Origin: Phycisphaerales bacterium UBA7800
GTDB taxonomy: Bacteria; Planctomycetota; Phycisphaerae; Phycisphaerales; Phycisphaeraceae
Direction of reading: 5' to 3'
DNA: 44,062 nucleotides
NCBI GenBank assembly: GCA_002480565.1
Contig: DLCK01000018.1
Span: 1-44,062 of the forward strand
The position numbers and the translations under genes were made by a program. Of the stretch, positions 35,726 to 42,115 are shown one piece after another (within the stretch, counting starts at the first letter, position 1; every line of letters starts with the position of its first letter). The notes under the pieces were generated by a model. The model made no database searches and was not told the DNA's origin. It saw only the letters and a program-made list of their open reading frames with translations.

Positions 35726-36882
35726 CTTTAATCCTTTCAACACTCAACGAACTGACCGATGCCATCAACCAGGCGCGGGAGACCAACATCCCCCTTGTGG
35801 ACTACGGCATCTATCATGCCAAGGTCGGCCACACCCCGCCGGAGAAGCATACGCTCTATTCACTGTCTGGTGATATCGTCGAACACTACGTCAACGACTT
35901 CACCGTCACCGCTCATGCGGGCATCACCATGGGGCAACTCAACGCACAATTGATCCAAGCCAATCAATTTCTGCCCATTAATTGTGATGATGATCTGACA
36001 CTCGGTGAAGTAATCAACCATAACATCTACGGCGCGATGCGTGTCCGCTATGGCAGTATCCGTGACCAGTTACTTGGCCTGCATTATCTGGACAACGCTG
36101 CAAACGATATCCATGTCGGCGGGAGAACGGTCAAGAACGTTGCAGGCCTGGATGTCACGCGATTGATGATCGGCTCAATGGGTGAACTTGGACTTGTCCA
36201 TCAGGCAACGCTGCGGACCTATGCCCTGCCTCAGCAAGTCGCCCGTGTTGATTTGGAACTGACCTCACTGGACAACCTTGCTCAACAGATCACCGACTGG
36301 ATGCTTGGCCCGGCTTATCCGACTTCCATTCACCTGCGACGTATGGGCGATACTTGGCAATTGGAAGCCGCCTACTTTGGTAATGAAAAAGCCAATGATG
36401 TCCAGGTCCAAGCCCTCAAAAACACTCTCCCGGAGGATGAGTCGATCGTGATCGCCGACGAACGTCGTGTGAACATGACCCAACACCTAATAGATGGTAT
36501 GAAGTCACGGCAGTGGCAACGCAAATGCAAAACGCTGGTCAAAATCGTCGTCCCGCCCCGCGAGGTGGTCACCCTTGCCAACACACTTGCTCAAATGGGC
36601 GTCACTCAAATCAGTGGCATGCCTGCTCACGGTTGTCTCTTAGCTGGTGGCGCATCATTGGACTCGGAAATGGATCAGAAGCTTATCAAGCTACTGCTGA
36701 CCATCGGCGGTATTCGTCAGTGGATCACCCCGCCGGTCTACGACGATGGTAAGACTGCCTGCGTGACTCCCTTTGCACCCGATCAACCCGACTGGGAATT
36801 TCTCAAAAAGATCAAGAAGACCATGGACCCCCGGAATTTATTTAACCCCGGCCGCTTTCTGGAAAATGAGGTGTTGGCATGA
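35722..36882 (+). CDS. glcE: Glycolate oxidase subunit GlcE (FAD-binding)
   Basis: 386 aa. Shorter FAD-domain relative of GlcD (GITMGQLNAQL ... VGGRTVKNVAGLDVTRLMIGSMGELGLV), with C-terminal KTMDPRNLFNPGRF as in GlcE. The start is GTG 35722 with GGAGG 6 nt upstream, overlapping the glcD stop (GTGA). It is slightly longer than the ~350-aa E. coli protein. It ends by overlapping glcF (ATGA). Confidence 0.93.
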   Translation: MTLILSTLNELTDAINQARETNIPLVDYGIYHAKVGHTPPEKHTLYSLSGDIVEHYVNDFTVTAHAGITMGQLNAQLIQANQFLPINCDDDLTLGEVINHNIYGAMRVRYGSIRDQLLGLHYLDNAANDIHVGGRTVKNVAGLDVTRLMIGSMGELGLVHQATLRTYALPQQVARVDLELTSLDNLAQQITDWMLGPAYPTSIHLRRMGDTWQLEAAYFGNEKANDVQVQALKNTLPEDESIVIADERRVNMTQHLIDGMKSRQWQRKCKTLVKIVVPPREVVTLANTLAQMGVTQISGMPAHGCLLAGGASLDSEMDQKLIKLLLTIGGIRQWITPPVYDDGKTACVTPFAPDQPDWEFLKKIKKTMDPRNLFNPGRFLENEVLA

Positions 36883-38255
36883 CCCAAACCTCCTCCCATG
36901 AAAGTTGCACTGTCGTCTCTGGTCTTGGTGAAAGCTCCCCAGGCAGTCATGTTGGTCTGGATATCCTCAAACTGGATGACCATGCGTACGACCGCGCGTT
37001 GTCCTGCGTGCATTGTGGTCTGTGCTTACCAGTCTGCCCGACCTACACGCAAAACGGCCTGGAGTCCGACTCCCCGCGTGGGCGCATTTACATGATGAAG
37101 GGGTTGGCCGATGGCATTGTCCAACCTACCGACAATGTCATTAAGCACCTTGATCTGTGTCTGGACTGTCAAGCCTGTGAAACCATCTGCCCTTCGGGGG
37201 TGGTGTATCACGAACTGCTTGAAGACACGCGAGCCAAGCTCAAACCTAAGCGACATTTTTCGTTGACCGACAAGCTCGTGCAGTCGATTTTCTTACATGG
37301 TTTCACCAAGCCGTTGCGGTTGAAGTTGATGCTCCTTCCGGTTCGCATCCTCCAAAAGCTCGGACTCTGGAAGATGATTATCAAGTCCGGCATGACCAAA
37401 GCGCTTCCCGCCCAATTCCAGAAAATGCAGCAGATGCTCCCCGATGACGGGCCTCTGTGGGAACGTGCGCTTAATGCGTATTACCCGCCAACGGATCACC
37501 TGCGAGATGGCAAACCCCGCGCGACGGTAGCCATGTTTGCAGGTTGTGTTGGCAGCGTCATGTATCAGGATGTGAACCGCAAGACAATTGAAGTCCTGCA
37601 ACATTTGGGATGTGAAGTCGTCGTGCCCCGCAAGAGCACCTGTTGTGGTGCGATTCATCATCATGCCGGCGAAGACAAAGGCGCACGCGATTTTGCCCGT
37701 CAGAATATCAAAGCATTTTTAGGACTCAAGAAAACGCCTCAATACATCGTCAACAATATCGCAGGCTGTGGTGCAGGATTGCGCGAGTTTGACCACCTGT
37801 TGCGTGATGATGCGAAATACGCTGAAAAAGCAGTCGATTTTGTCAGTCGCGTGCGTGATGTGTGTGAGTTGATTGATGAGCTTGATCCGCCCACACCATC
37901 ACATCCGGTGAATAAGACGATCACCTATCACCATGCCTGTCATTTGTTACATGCTCAAAAAGCTGGCGATCCGCCCCTGCGATTGCTTAATCGCGTGATG
38001 GGTTTGAAAATCGTCCCCTTGGAAGAAGCGGACTTCTGCTGCGGTGCTGCGGGGACATACAACCTCACGCAACCGGAGATGGCGATGCAGTTAGCTGAAC
38101 GCAAGATCCGTAACATCCAGGAAAGCGGCGCGTCGATTGTGGTGATGAGCAACGTCGGCTGCGCCATGCAAATCGCCTCCGAAGCCAAGCGTCTGGGTGT
38201 CACCCTCACCACCGAACATCCGGTGGAAATTTTGCATCGAGCGTATGTGGGTTAA
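36879..38255 (+). CDS. glcF: Glycolate oxidase iron-sulfur subunit GlcF
   Basis: 458 aa. Two 4Fe-4S motifs, CVHCGLCLPVCPTY and CLDCQACETICPSG, are followed by two CCG modules (CCGAIHHHAGE; CCGAAGTYNLTQPEM). It passes electrons from GlcD/E to the quinone pool. ATG 36879 overlaps the glcE stop. Its CCG architecture is shared with LutA at 15349, so the window holds two separate hydroxyacid oxidation systems. Confidence 0.95.
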   Translation: MTQTSSHESCTVVSGLGESSPGSHVGLDILKLDDHAYDRALSCVHCGLCLPVCPTYTQNGLESDSPRGRIYMMKGLADGIVQPTDNVIKHLDLCLDCQACETICPSGVVYHELLEDTRAKLKPKRHFSLTDKLVQSIFLHGFTKPLRLKLMLLPVRILQKLGLWKMIIKSGMTKALPAQFQKMQQMLPDDGPLWERALNAYYPPTDHLRDGKPRATVAMFAGCVGSVMYQDVNRKTIEVLQHLGCEVVVPRKSTCCGAIHHHAGEDKGARDFARQNIKAFLGLKKTPQYIVNNIAGCGAGLREFDHLLRDDAKYAEKAVDFVSRVRDVCELIDELDPPTPSHPVNKTITYHHACHLLHAQKAGDPPLRLLNRVMGLKIVPLEEADFCCGAAGTYNLTQPEMAMQLAERKIRNIQESGASIVVMSNVGCAMQIASEAKRLGVTLTTEHPVEILHRAYVG

Positions 38256-38304
38256 GCACTTCAATCGCCTATCAACATATTCATCCTATACCTGCAATTA
38301 ATGC

Positions 38305-38333
38305 TTGACCGGTTCACCCATGCGCCAGACAAT
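38305..38333 (+). promoter_or_regulatory. Possible promoter of the cassette genes
   Basis: TTGACC (38305-38310) and GACAAT (38328-38333), 17 bp apart, give a reasonable sigma-70-like pair about 70 bp before the first small gene. It overlaps the inverted repeat GTTCACC/GGTGAAC. Prediction from sequence only. Confidence 0.35.
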
Positions 38334-38400
38334 GCTGGTGAACATCGGGGGACGTTCTCCCGTCTGAGAGTGATATGATCAAGAGTTAAGGGGGACAACG

Positions 38401-38592
38401 ATGACTAATCGACAAGCTCGTTTGATTGGATCAGCATTACTTACATTTCCAGGTGCATGGTTGCTCGCTGCGGGCATACCAAGTCCAGATGAACCCGATC
38501 AAATTATGGCATTGTTTGGCCTTATCCTGATTCTTATCGCAATCATTTTGTTCTTCATTGACTGGATCCGTCTTGGTAAGAGCACGCCCTAG
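38401..38592 (+). CDS. Small two-helix membrane protein (cassette 1)
   Basis: 63 aa with two hydrophobic segments (LIGSALLTFPGAWLLAAG; IMALFGLILILIAIILFFIDW). The ribosome binding site AAGGGGG lies 7 nt before ATG. The family is not recognised. The TAG stop lies in the degenerate core CCCTAGC of the first attC-like repeat, as is usual for integron cassettes. Confidence 0.65.
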   Translation: MTNRQARLIGSALLTFPGAWLLAAGIPSPDEPDQIMALFGLILILIAIILFFIDWIRLGKSTP

Positions 38593-38724
38593 CCACCTGC
38601 TGCAATTGCCAGACACGGTTAGAGTGCACTGCATCACATTCGACTTGTAAAATACTACCGGGATCGCTGGCTTTCACCGCTCGCCATGATCCCGCGACTA
38701 GACAACTAAGCGGAAACATTAGGC
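38587..38724 (+). repeat. attC-like site 1
   Basis: 138 bp from CCCTAGC (R''-like, holding the previous gene's stop codon) to ATTAGGC (R'-like). Inner boxes CTGCT and AGCGG are complementary with one G-T pair. It shares CAATTGCCAGACACGGTTAG and, exactly 41 nt later, CTTGTAAAATACT with site 2. Core sequences are degenerate, so recombination ability is doubtful. Confidence 0.6.
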
Positions 38725-38735
38725 TCTGGCGGATC

Positions 38736-38987
38736 ATGGACACCCCTGATCATCACTATTGGTTCCCTGCAAAACGCTATGGTTATGGATGGGGATTTCC
38801 GGCAACTTGGCAAGGATGGGTTGTTCTGGTTGTTTGGATCGCCATCGAGCTTGCGGGGTCATTTTGGGCAGTTTCACTAAGCTTGGTGTTCTTTTATGTC
38901 TTTCAAGTAATCATGGGAGGTATCTTACTTGCTATCTGTTATATCAAAGGCGAACCACCTCGCTGGCGTTGGGGAGACAAGGCCTAA
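38736..38987 (+). CDS. Small conserved membrane protein (cassette 2)
   Basis: 83 aa. WFPAKRYGYGWGFPATWQGWVVL, then two hydrophobic segments and KGEPPRWRWG at the end, matches a small uncharacterised membrane family seen in many bacteria and often in gene cassettes. The ATG begins 11 bp after the attC-like core ATTAGGC; the TAA stop lies inside the next core GCCTAAC. Function unknown. Confidence 0.8.
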   Translation: MDTPDHHYWFPAKRYGYGWGFPATWQGWVVLVVWIAIELAGSFWAVSLSLVFFYVFQVIMGGILLAICYIKGEPPRWRWGDKA

Positions 38988-39126
38988 CCATCCGCTACAA
39001 TTGCCAGACACGGTTAGCGTTCGCAACGGCAAATTCGTCTTGTAAAATACTTCCGGGGTCTGTGGCATTCTCCGCTTGCCAAGAATCACTTTTCGGAACC
39101 CAAAGAACTCAGCGGAGACGTTAGGC
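38982..39126 (+). repeat. attC-like site 2
   Basis: 145 bp bounded by perfect cores GCCTAAC (38982-38988) and GTTAGGC (39120-39126). The inner boxes CCGCT and AGCGG are complementary with spacing typical of L''/L'. Further pairing (GCCAGAC with GTCTGTGGC) extends the imperfect palindrome. It fits the integron attC consensus RYYYAAC / GTTRRRY and is clearly related to site 1. Confidence 0.75.
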
Positions 39127-39136
39127 GATCATCATC

Positions 39137-39472
39137 ATGTCAGCCCAATTCATGACCATGCTCATCATTGCCATTTGTGGCGTTCTGACTTTGTGCAGTA
39201 CTGCATTCGTGCGTCAATCCAACTGGCACAAAACTGCCTTTGCATTTTTCATCCTTGCTTGGACGTGTACGCTCTTTTCGCTCTACGATTCAGGACCGTT
39301 GCCATCAAACACCCTGGAAGAAACAAATCATCTCTTAGCAGTGAGCCGACTCAATATACTGTTTTCGCTTGTTGGCTTTGGTTTGGCTCTCGTATCTTGC
39401 AGCATTTTTCTCTTTGCGACGCATCGTTCACGATTAGCTGACCACAGTGGTTGTCAGAGCATTGCGAATTGA
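39137..39472 (+). CDS. Small membrane protein (cassette 3)
   Basis: 111 aa with three hydrophobic segments (MLIIAICGVLTLCSTAF; TAFAFFILAWTCTLF; ILFSLVGFGLALVSCSIFLF). Family not recognised. It starts 11 bp after GTTAGGC, exactly where a cassette gene should start. No complete attC follows (only CTAAC at 39501), so this cassette may be truncated at its 3' end. Confidence 0.65.
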   Translation: MSAQFMTMLIIAICGVLTLCSTAFVRQSNWHKTAFAFFILAWTCTLFSLYDSGPLPSNTLEETNHLLAVSRLNILFSLVGFGLALVSCSIFLFATHRSRLADHSGCQSIAN

Positions 39473-39512
39473 TCATTGCTGTTGAATTGTTTCACGGCAA
39501 CTAACGATGCCT

Positions 39513-39543
39513 CAGCGACACGCAGTGTCGCTGCTATTTTTTT
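39513..39543 (+). terminator. Strong intrinsic terminator after the cassette array
   Basis: CAGCGACAC-GCA-GTGTCGCTG, 9-bp perfect GC-rich stem with a 3-nt loop, followed by CTATTTTTTT. Reads on the plus strand and ends transcription of the small-gene array. Confidence 0.85.
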
Positions 39544-39657
39544 GAAGATGTATCGTGATGGATTAATACAGAACTGATATAAATGACTTCTCGTATTTTC
39601 AGACTTGTATTTGTCTTATTCGTCTCACCATGACACGGGACTGTCACGACTTTGTTT

Positions 39658-39804
39658 TATACGCAATCATCCTGCGTTCTGGTTTGTCTTAAGTAGGGTG
39701 GTGTAGAGCGCAGCGAAACCCACCAAACGTGGGGAAGGTCATCTTGAGTCTCAGAAGGTGGGTTTCGCTGCGCTCTACACCACCCTACCTCTGAATTGCG
39801 TATA
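39658..39804. repeat. Nested inverted-repeat (MITE-like) element
   Basis: Outer perfect 10-bp arms TATACGCAAT (39658-39667) and ATTGCGTATA (39795-39804) enclose inner perfect 32-bp arms (39693-39724 and 39757-39788) around a 32-nt loop. The inner arm matches the repeat at 4560-4591 at 29 of 32 positions. No coding capacity, so it would move only in trans if at all. Confidence 0.8.
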
Positions 39805-39839
39805 GGCATGGTCAGCTTGCAAAAACATATGAATCTCGA

Positions 39840-40892
39840 TTAACGAGCGTGTGATTTAAGATCGTTAAGCAGTGTCGGCATGATTTGCTTTGCGTAGTTC
39901 TTTGCTAACACGTGGATGCCATCACCGTTGGGGTGTAACAAGTCGGGCATGTGGTGGGCGAGGTCTGAGCCGAAGAGTTGTATGCCGTCGTGATAGAAAA
40001 GGTGTTGGTCGTTGTCGTGTTGCTGGACGAGTTGGACAGTTTGCTTGACCTGCTGGCGGTAGTCATTGAGGGTCATGCCCACTGCATTTTTTTCTGACTC
40101 ACGGGGTGGTGAACTAATCGGTGAGACAACCATAAGGGGCGTGAGGGGATGGCCTTCGCGGAGGGTTTTAATCATGCCGATGACATGGGGGATGAAAGTG
40201 CGGTCGTTGAAGGTTGATCCGCCGTAGATGTTGATGCCGACACAGGTGCTGATGAGGTCCGCCGGTTGGCCGCGCATGTCTCGGAGGAGCATGGGGTCCA
40301 GATGACAGTTGCCACCGACACCGAGGGTGGTGAGATTCAAATCATATTCAGCAGCGACAAGTGCGGGCCATGTTTCGGATGGGCCGTGTGCCTGGCGACA
40401 ATGCGTGATGGAGCTACCGTAGACCAGCCACTTGGGACGGGTGTCGTTGAAGGCCTTGGCAGTCGCGGCATCGTCAATGGTGACAGCCATGACTTGCAGG
40501 GGATGAAAGACATCGAGCCAGACTTCCAATCGGTGTTCGCCTGCGGGGATGTCTGTGAAGGTGTAGTCGAATGGTTGGCCGACGGTGTTGGCGTTGGTGA
40601 CCCGTTGGTGGAACTTGCCATCGACGAGCAGGTCCATCTTGAGCGTTTCCTCGGCGGGCATGTCAGGAATGTAAGGCAGATGGGCAGCGGACAAGGTGAG
40701 TGTGCTGGTGTCGCTGATGACGTTGAGTCGAACCCCTGACGGAGCCGATGCGCGGCCGATGAGTCCGGGGCTATGGTACAGTGGCAGGTCCTTGAAATTC
40801 AGTCGCCAGGGTCGAATGCCCTGATCGACTTGTTCGAGACTGATGTGGCCGGCAAAGTTCAAGGGTCCGTTATTCAATGGTAGGTTTTGCAT
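39840..40892 (-). CDS. SGNH-hydrolase family protein
   Basis: 350 aa from ATG 40892; no strong ribosome binding site. The N-terminal part is beta-rich (about 1-160, FTDIPAGEHRLEVWLDVF), like a carbohydrate-binding jelly roll. The C-terminal SGNH domain has LVYGSSITHC (Ser), TLGVGGNCHLDP (Gly), CVGINIYGG (Asn) and DLLHPNGDGIHVLA (Asp/His). This two-domain layout is seen in acetylxylan-esterase-like and related carbohydrate esterases. No signal peptide is evident, so it may act on imported substrates. The neighbours give no further clue. Confidence 0.85.
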   Translation of the reverse strand: MQNLPLNNGPLNFAGHISLEQVDQGIRPWRLNFKDLPLYHSPGLIGRASAPSGVRLNVISDTSTLTLSAAHLPYIPDMPAEETLKMDLLVDGKFHQRVTNANTVGQPFDYTFTDIPAGEHRLEVWLDVFHPLQVMAVTIDDAATAKAFNDTRPKWLVYGSSITHCRQAHGPSETWPALVAAEYDLNLTTLGVGGNCHLDPMLLRDMRGQPADLISTCVGINIYGGSTFNDRTFIPHVIGMIKTLREGHPLTPLMVVSPISSPPRESEKNAVGMTLNDYRQQVKQTVQLVQQHDNDQHLFYHDGIQLFGSDLAHHMPDLLHPNGDGIHVLAKNYAKQIMPTLLNDLKSHAR

Positions 40893-40975
40893 GGGGATCG
40901 AATGTAGTTTGCCCTCAAAAGTTGTCAAGGATCGAAAACGCAAGCCCCCGGAAGTTTGGGATTTGATTAATTTTC

Positions 40976-41061
40976 AACCGCTTGCGGTTTAGCACTGCCA
41001 GCGAGACTCGAATATCGATTGGTATCCAATCGATTCATGGAGCGCTAAACCGCAAGCGGTT
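40976..41061. repeat. Perfect 18-bp inverted repeat with nested 9-bp palindrome
   Basis: Arms 40976-40993 and 41044-41061 are exact reverse complements (AACCGCTTGCGGTTTAGC and its complement). In the loop ATCGATTGG-TAT-CCAATCGAT (41014-41034) forms a second perfect stem. The arm is itself palindromic (AACCGC-TT-GCGGTT). It lies between divergent genes and could be a regulatory site, a bidirectional transcription block or a mobile hairpin. Confidence 0.85.
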
Positions 41062-41137
41062 GGGATACGGTCGAAAAGTGTGGAATCAAAAGAGTTCCCC
41101 CCTGTTCTGGAATCCGGTTCTATGTTACCTTACCGGG

Positions 41138-41887
41138 ATGATTCAATTAGGCGTTAATATCGATCACGTTGCCACCGTGAGACAGGCCCGCAGAACGTAT
41201 GAACCCGACCCGGTCTGGGCGGCTGCCGAGGCGCAGCTTGGTGGTGCCGATGGCATCACGATGCACCTGCGAGAAGACCGTCGTCACATTCAGGATCACG
41301 ACGTGCAGCGCGTCAAGCAGATGTGCCACGTAAAGTTGAACCTGGAGATGGCAGCAACGGATGAGATGGTTGCCATTGCATGTCGAATCAAGCCGACCTT
41401 GTCGATGCTGGTTCCTGAGGGGCGAACAGAGATCACCACCGAAGGCGGGTTGGATGTCCTGGGACAAAAAAAACGTCTGACCGATGTGGTGAAAAAGTTA
41501 CATGACTCCGGCATGCAGGTCAGCGCGTTCATTGATGCAGACCTGCCACAGATCGAAGCGGCCTGCGAGGTTGGCTTTGACACCTGTGAAATACACACCG
41601 GCCCCTATGCTCATGCGTTCTATGAGAACGGTTCACAGGACTCACACCCAGCAGTCCAGACTGAGTTAGCAAAGGTCGTCAATGGCGGTAAGCGTATTAT
41701 TGACTTAGGGATGCGATTCAATGCAGGACATGCGCTAAATTATGTCAACGTCCATCCGATCGCTGCGATTGATGGAATTTGCGAATTGCATATCGGCCAC
41801 GCCATTGTGAGTCGTGCGATTTTCACAGGTTTAAAACAAGCTGTAAGTGAAATGAAATCGTTGATGCTCAACGCCACGAACAGGTAA
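41138..41887 (+). CDS. pdxJ: Pyridoxine 5'-phosphate synthase
   Basis: 249 aa, standard length. It condenses 1-deoxyxylulose 5-phosphate with 3-amino-2-oxopropyl phosphate to make pyridoxine 5'-phosphate (vitamin B6). Motifs: LGVNIDHVATVRQARRT, LREDRRHIQDHDV, VPEGRTEITTEGGLDV, EIHTGPYA, AGHALNYVNV and ELHIGHAIVSRAIF. ATG 41138 begins at the conserved N-terminus; the open frame extends upstream through the inverted repeat but has no support there. It uses the same DXP precursor that dxr at 8123 uses for isoprenoids. Confidence 0.97.
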   Translation: MIQLGVNIDHVATVRQARRTYEPDPVWAAAEAQLGGADGITMHLREDRRHIQDHDVQRVKQMCHVKLNLEMAATDEMVAIACRIKPTLSMLVPEGRTEITTEGGLDVLGQKKRLTDVVKKLHDSGMQVSAFIDADLPQIEAACEVGFDTCEIHTGPYAHAFYENGSQDSHPAVQTELAKVVNGGKRIIDLGMRFNAGHALNYVNVHPIAAIDGICELHIGHAIVSRAIFTGLKQAVSEMKSLMLNATNR

Positions 41888-42054
41888 TAAACGGATTAGA
41901 TTTTCCTTTGTCAATCGTGAAAGTACCTATGCAAGTCAATTGGATCGCCATATTGCACTTGCAGAGGATGTGACAAGGGTTTAGACTGCTGCATCGGGTT
42001 ACTTGGTCCGGTATTATCACGGATCAGAATGTTGGTATCCCACCCACACACATG

Positions 42055-42077
42055 CGTGAGTCATCTGCTGACTCACG
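42055..42077 (+). repeat. Hairpin in the leader of the secretin-like gene
   Basis: CGTGAGTCA-TCTGC-TGACTCACG, a perfect 9-bp stem about 38 nt upstream of the start. No T-tract follows. It could be an operator or an RNA leader element of the pilus/secretion gene. Confidence 0.5.
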
Positions 42078-42115
42078 TGACTCCGTCGGCTATTCTGACG
42101 CAGGGAGGCATGACA

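Larger units (their letters stand above)
39473..39839. other. Intergenic region with terminator and inverted-repeat element
   Basis: 367 bp without a gene. It contains the terminator at 39513-39543 and the nested inverted-repeat element at 39658-39804, both listed separately. Confidence 0.55.

Noticed and set aside
38256..38400. attI site or integrase gene upstream of the cassettes
   Set aside because: No integrase and no GTTRRRY core before the first gene; glcF ends directly upstream.
39473..39510. Third attC after the last small gene
   Set aside because: Only CTAAC is seen and no matching GTTRRRY follows before the terminator.
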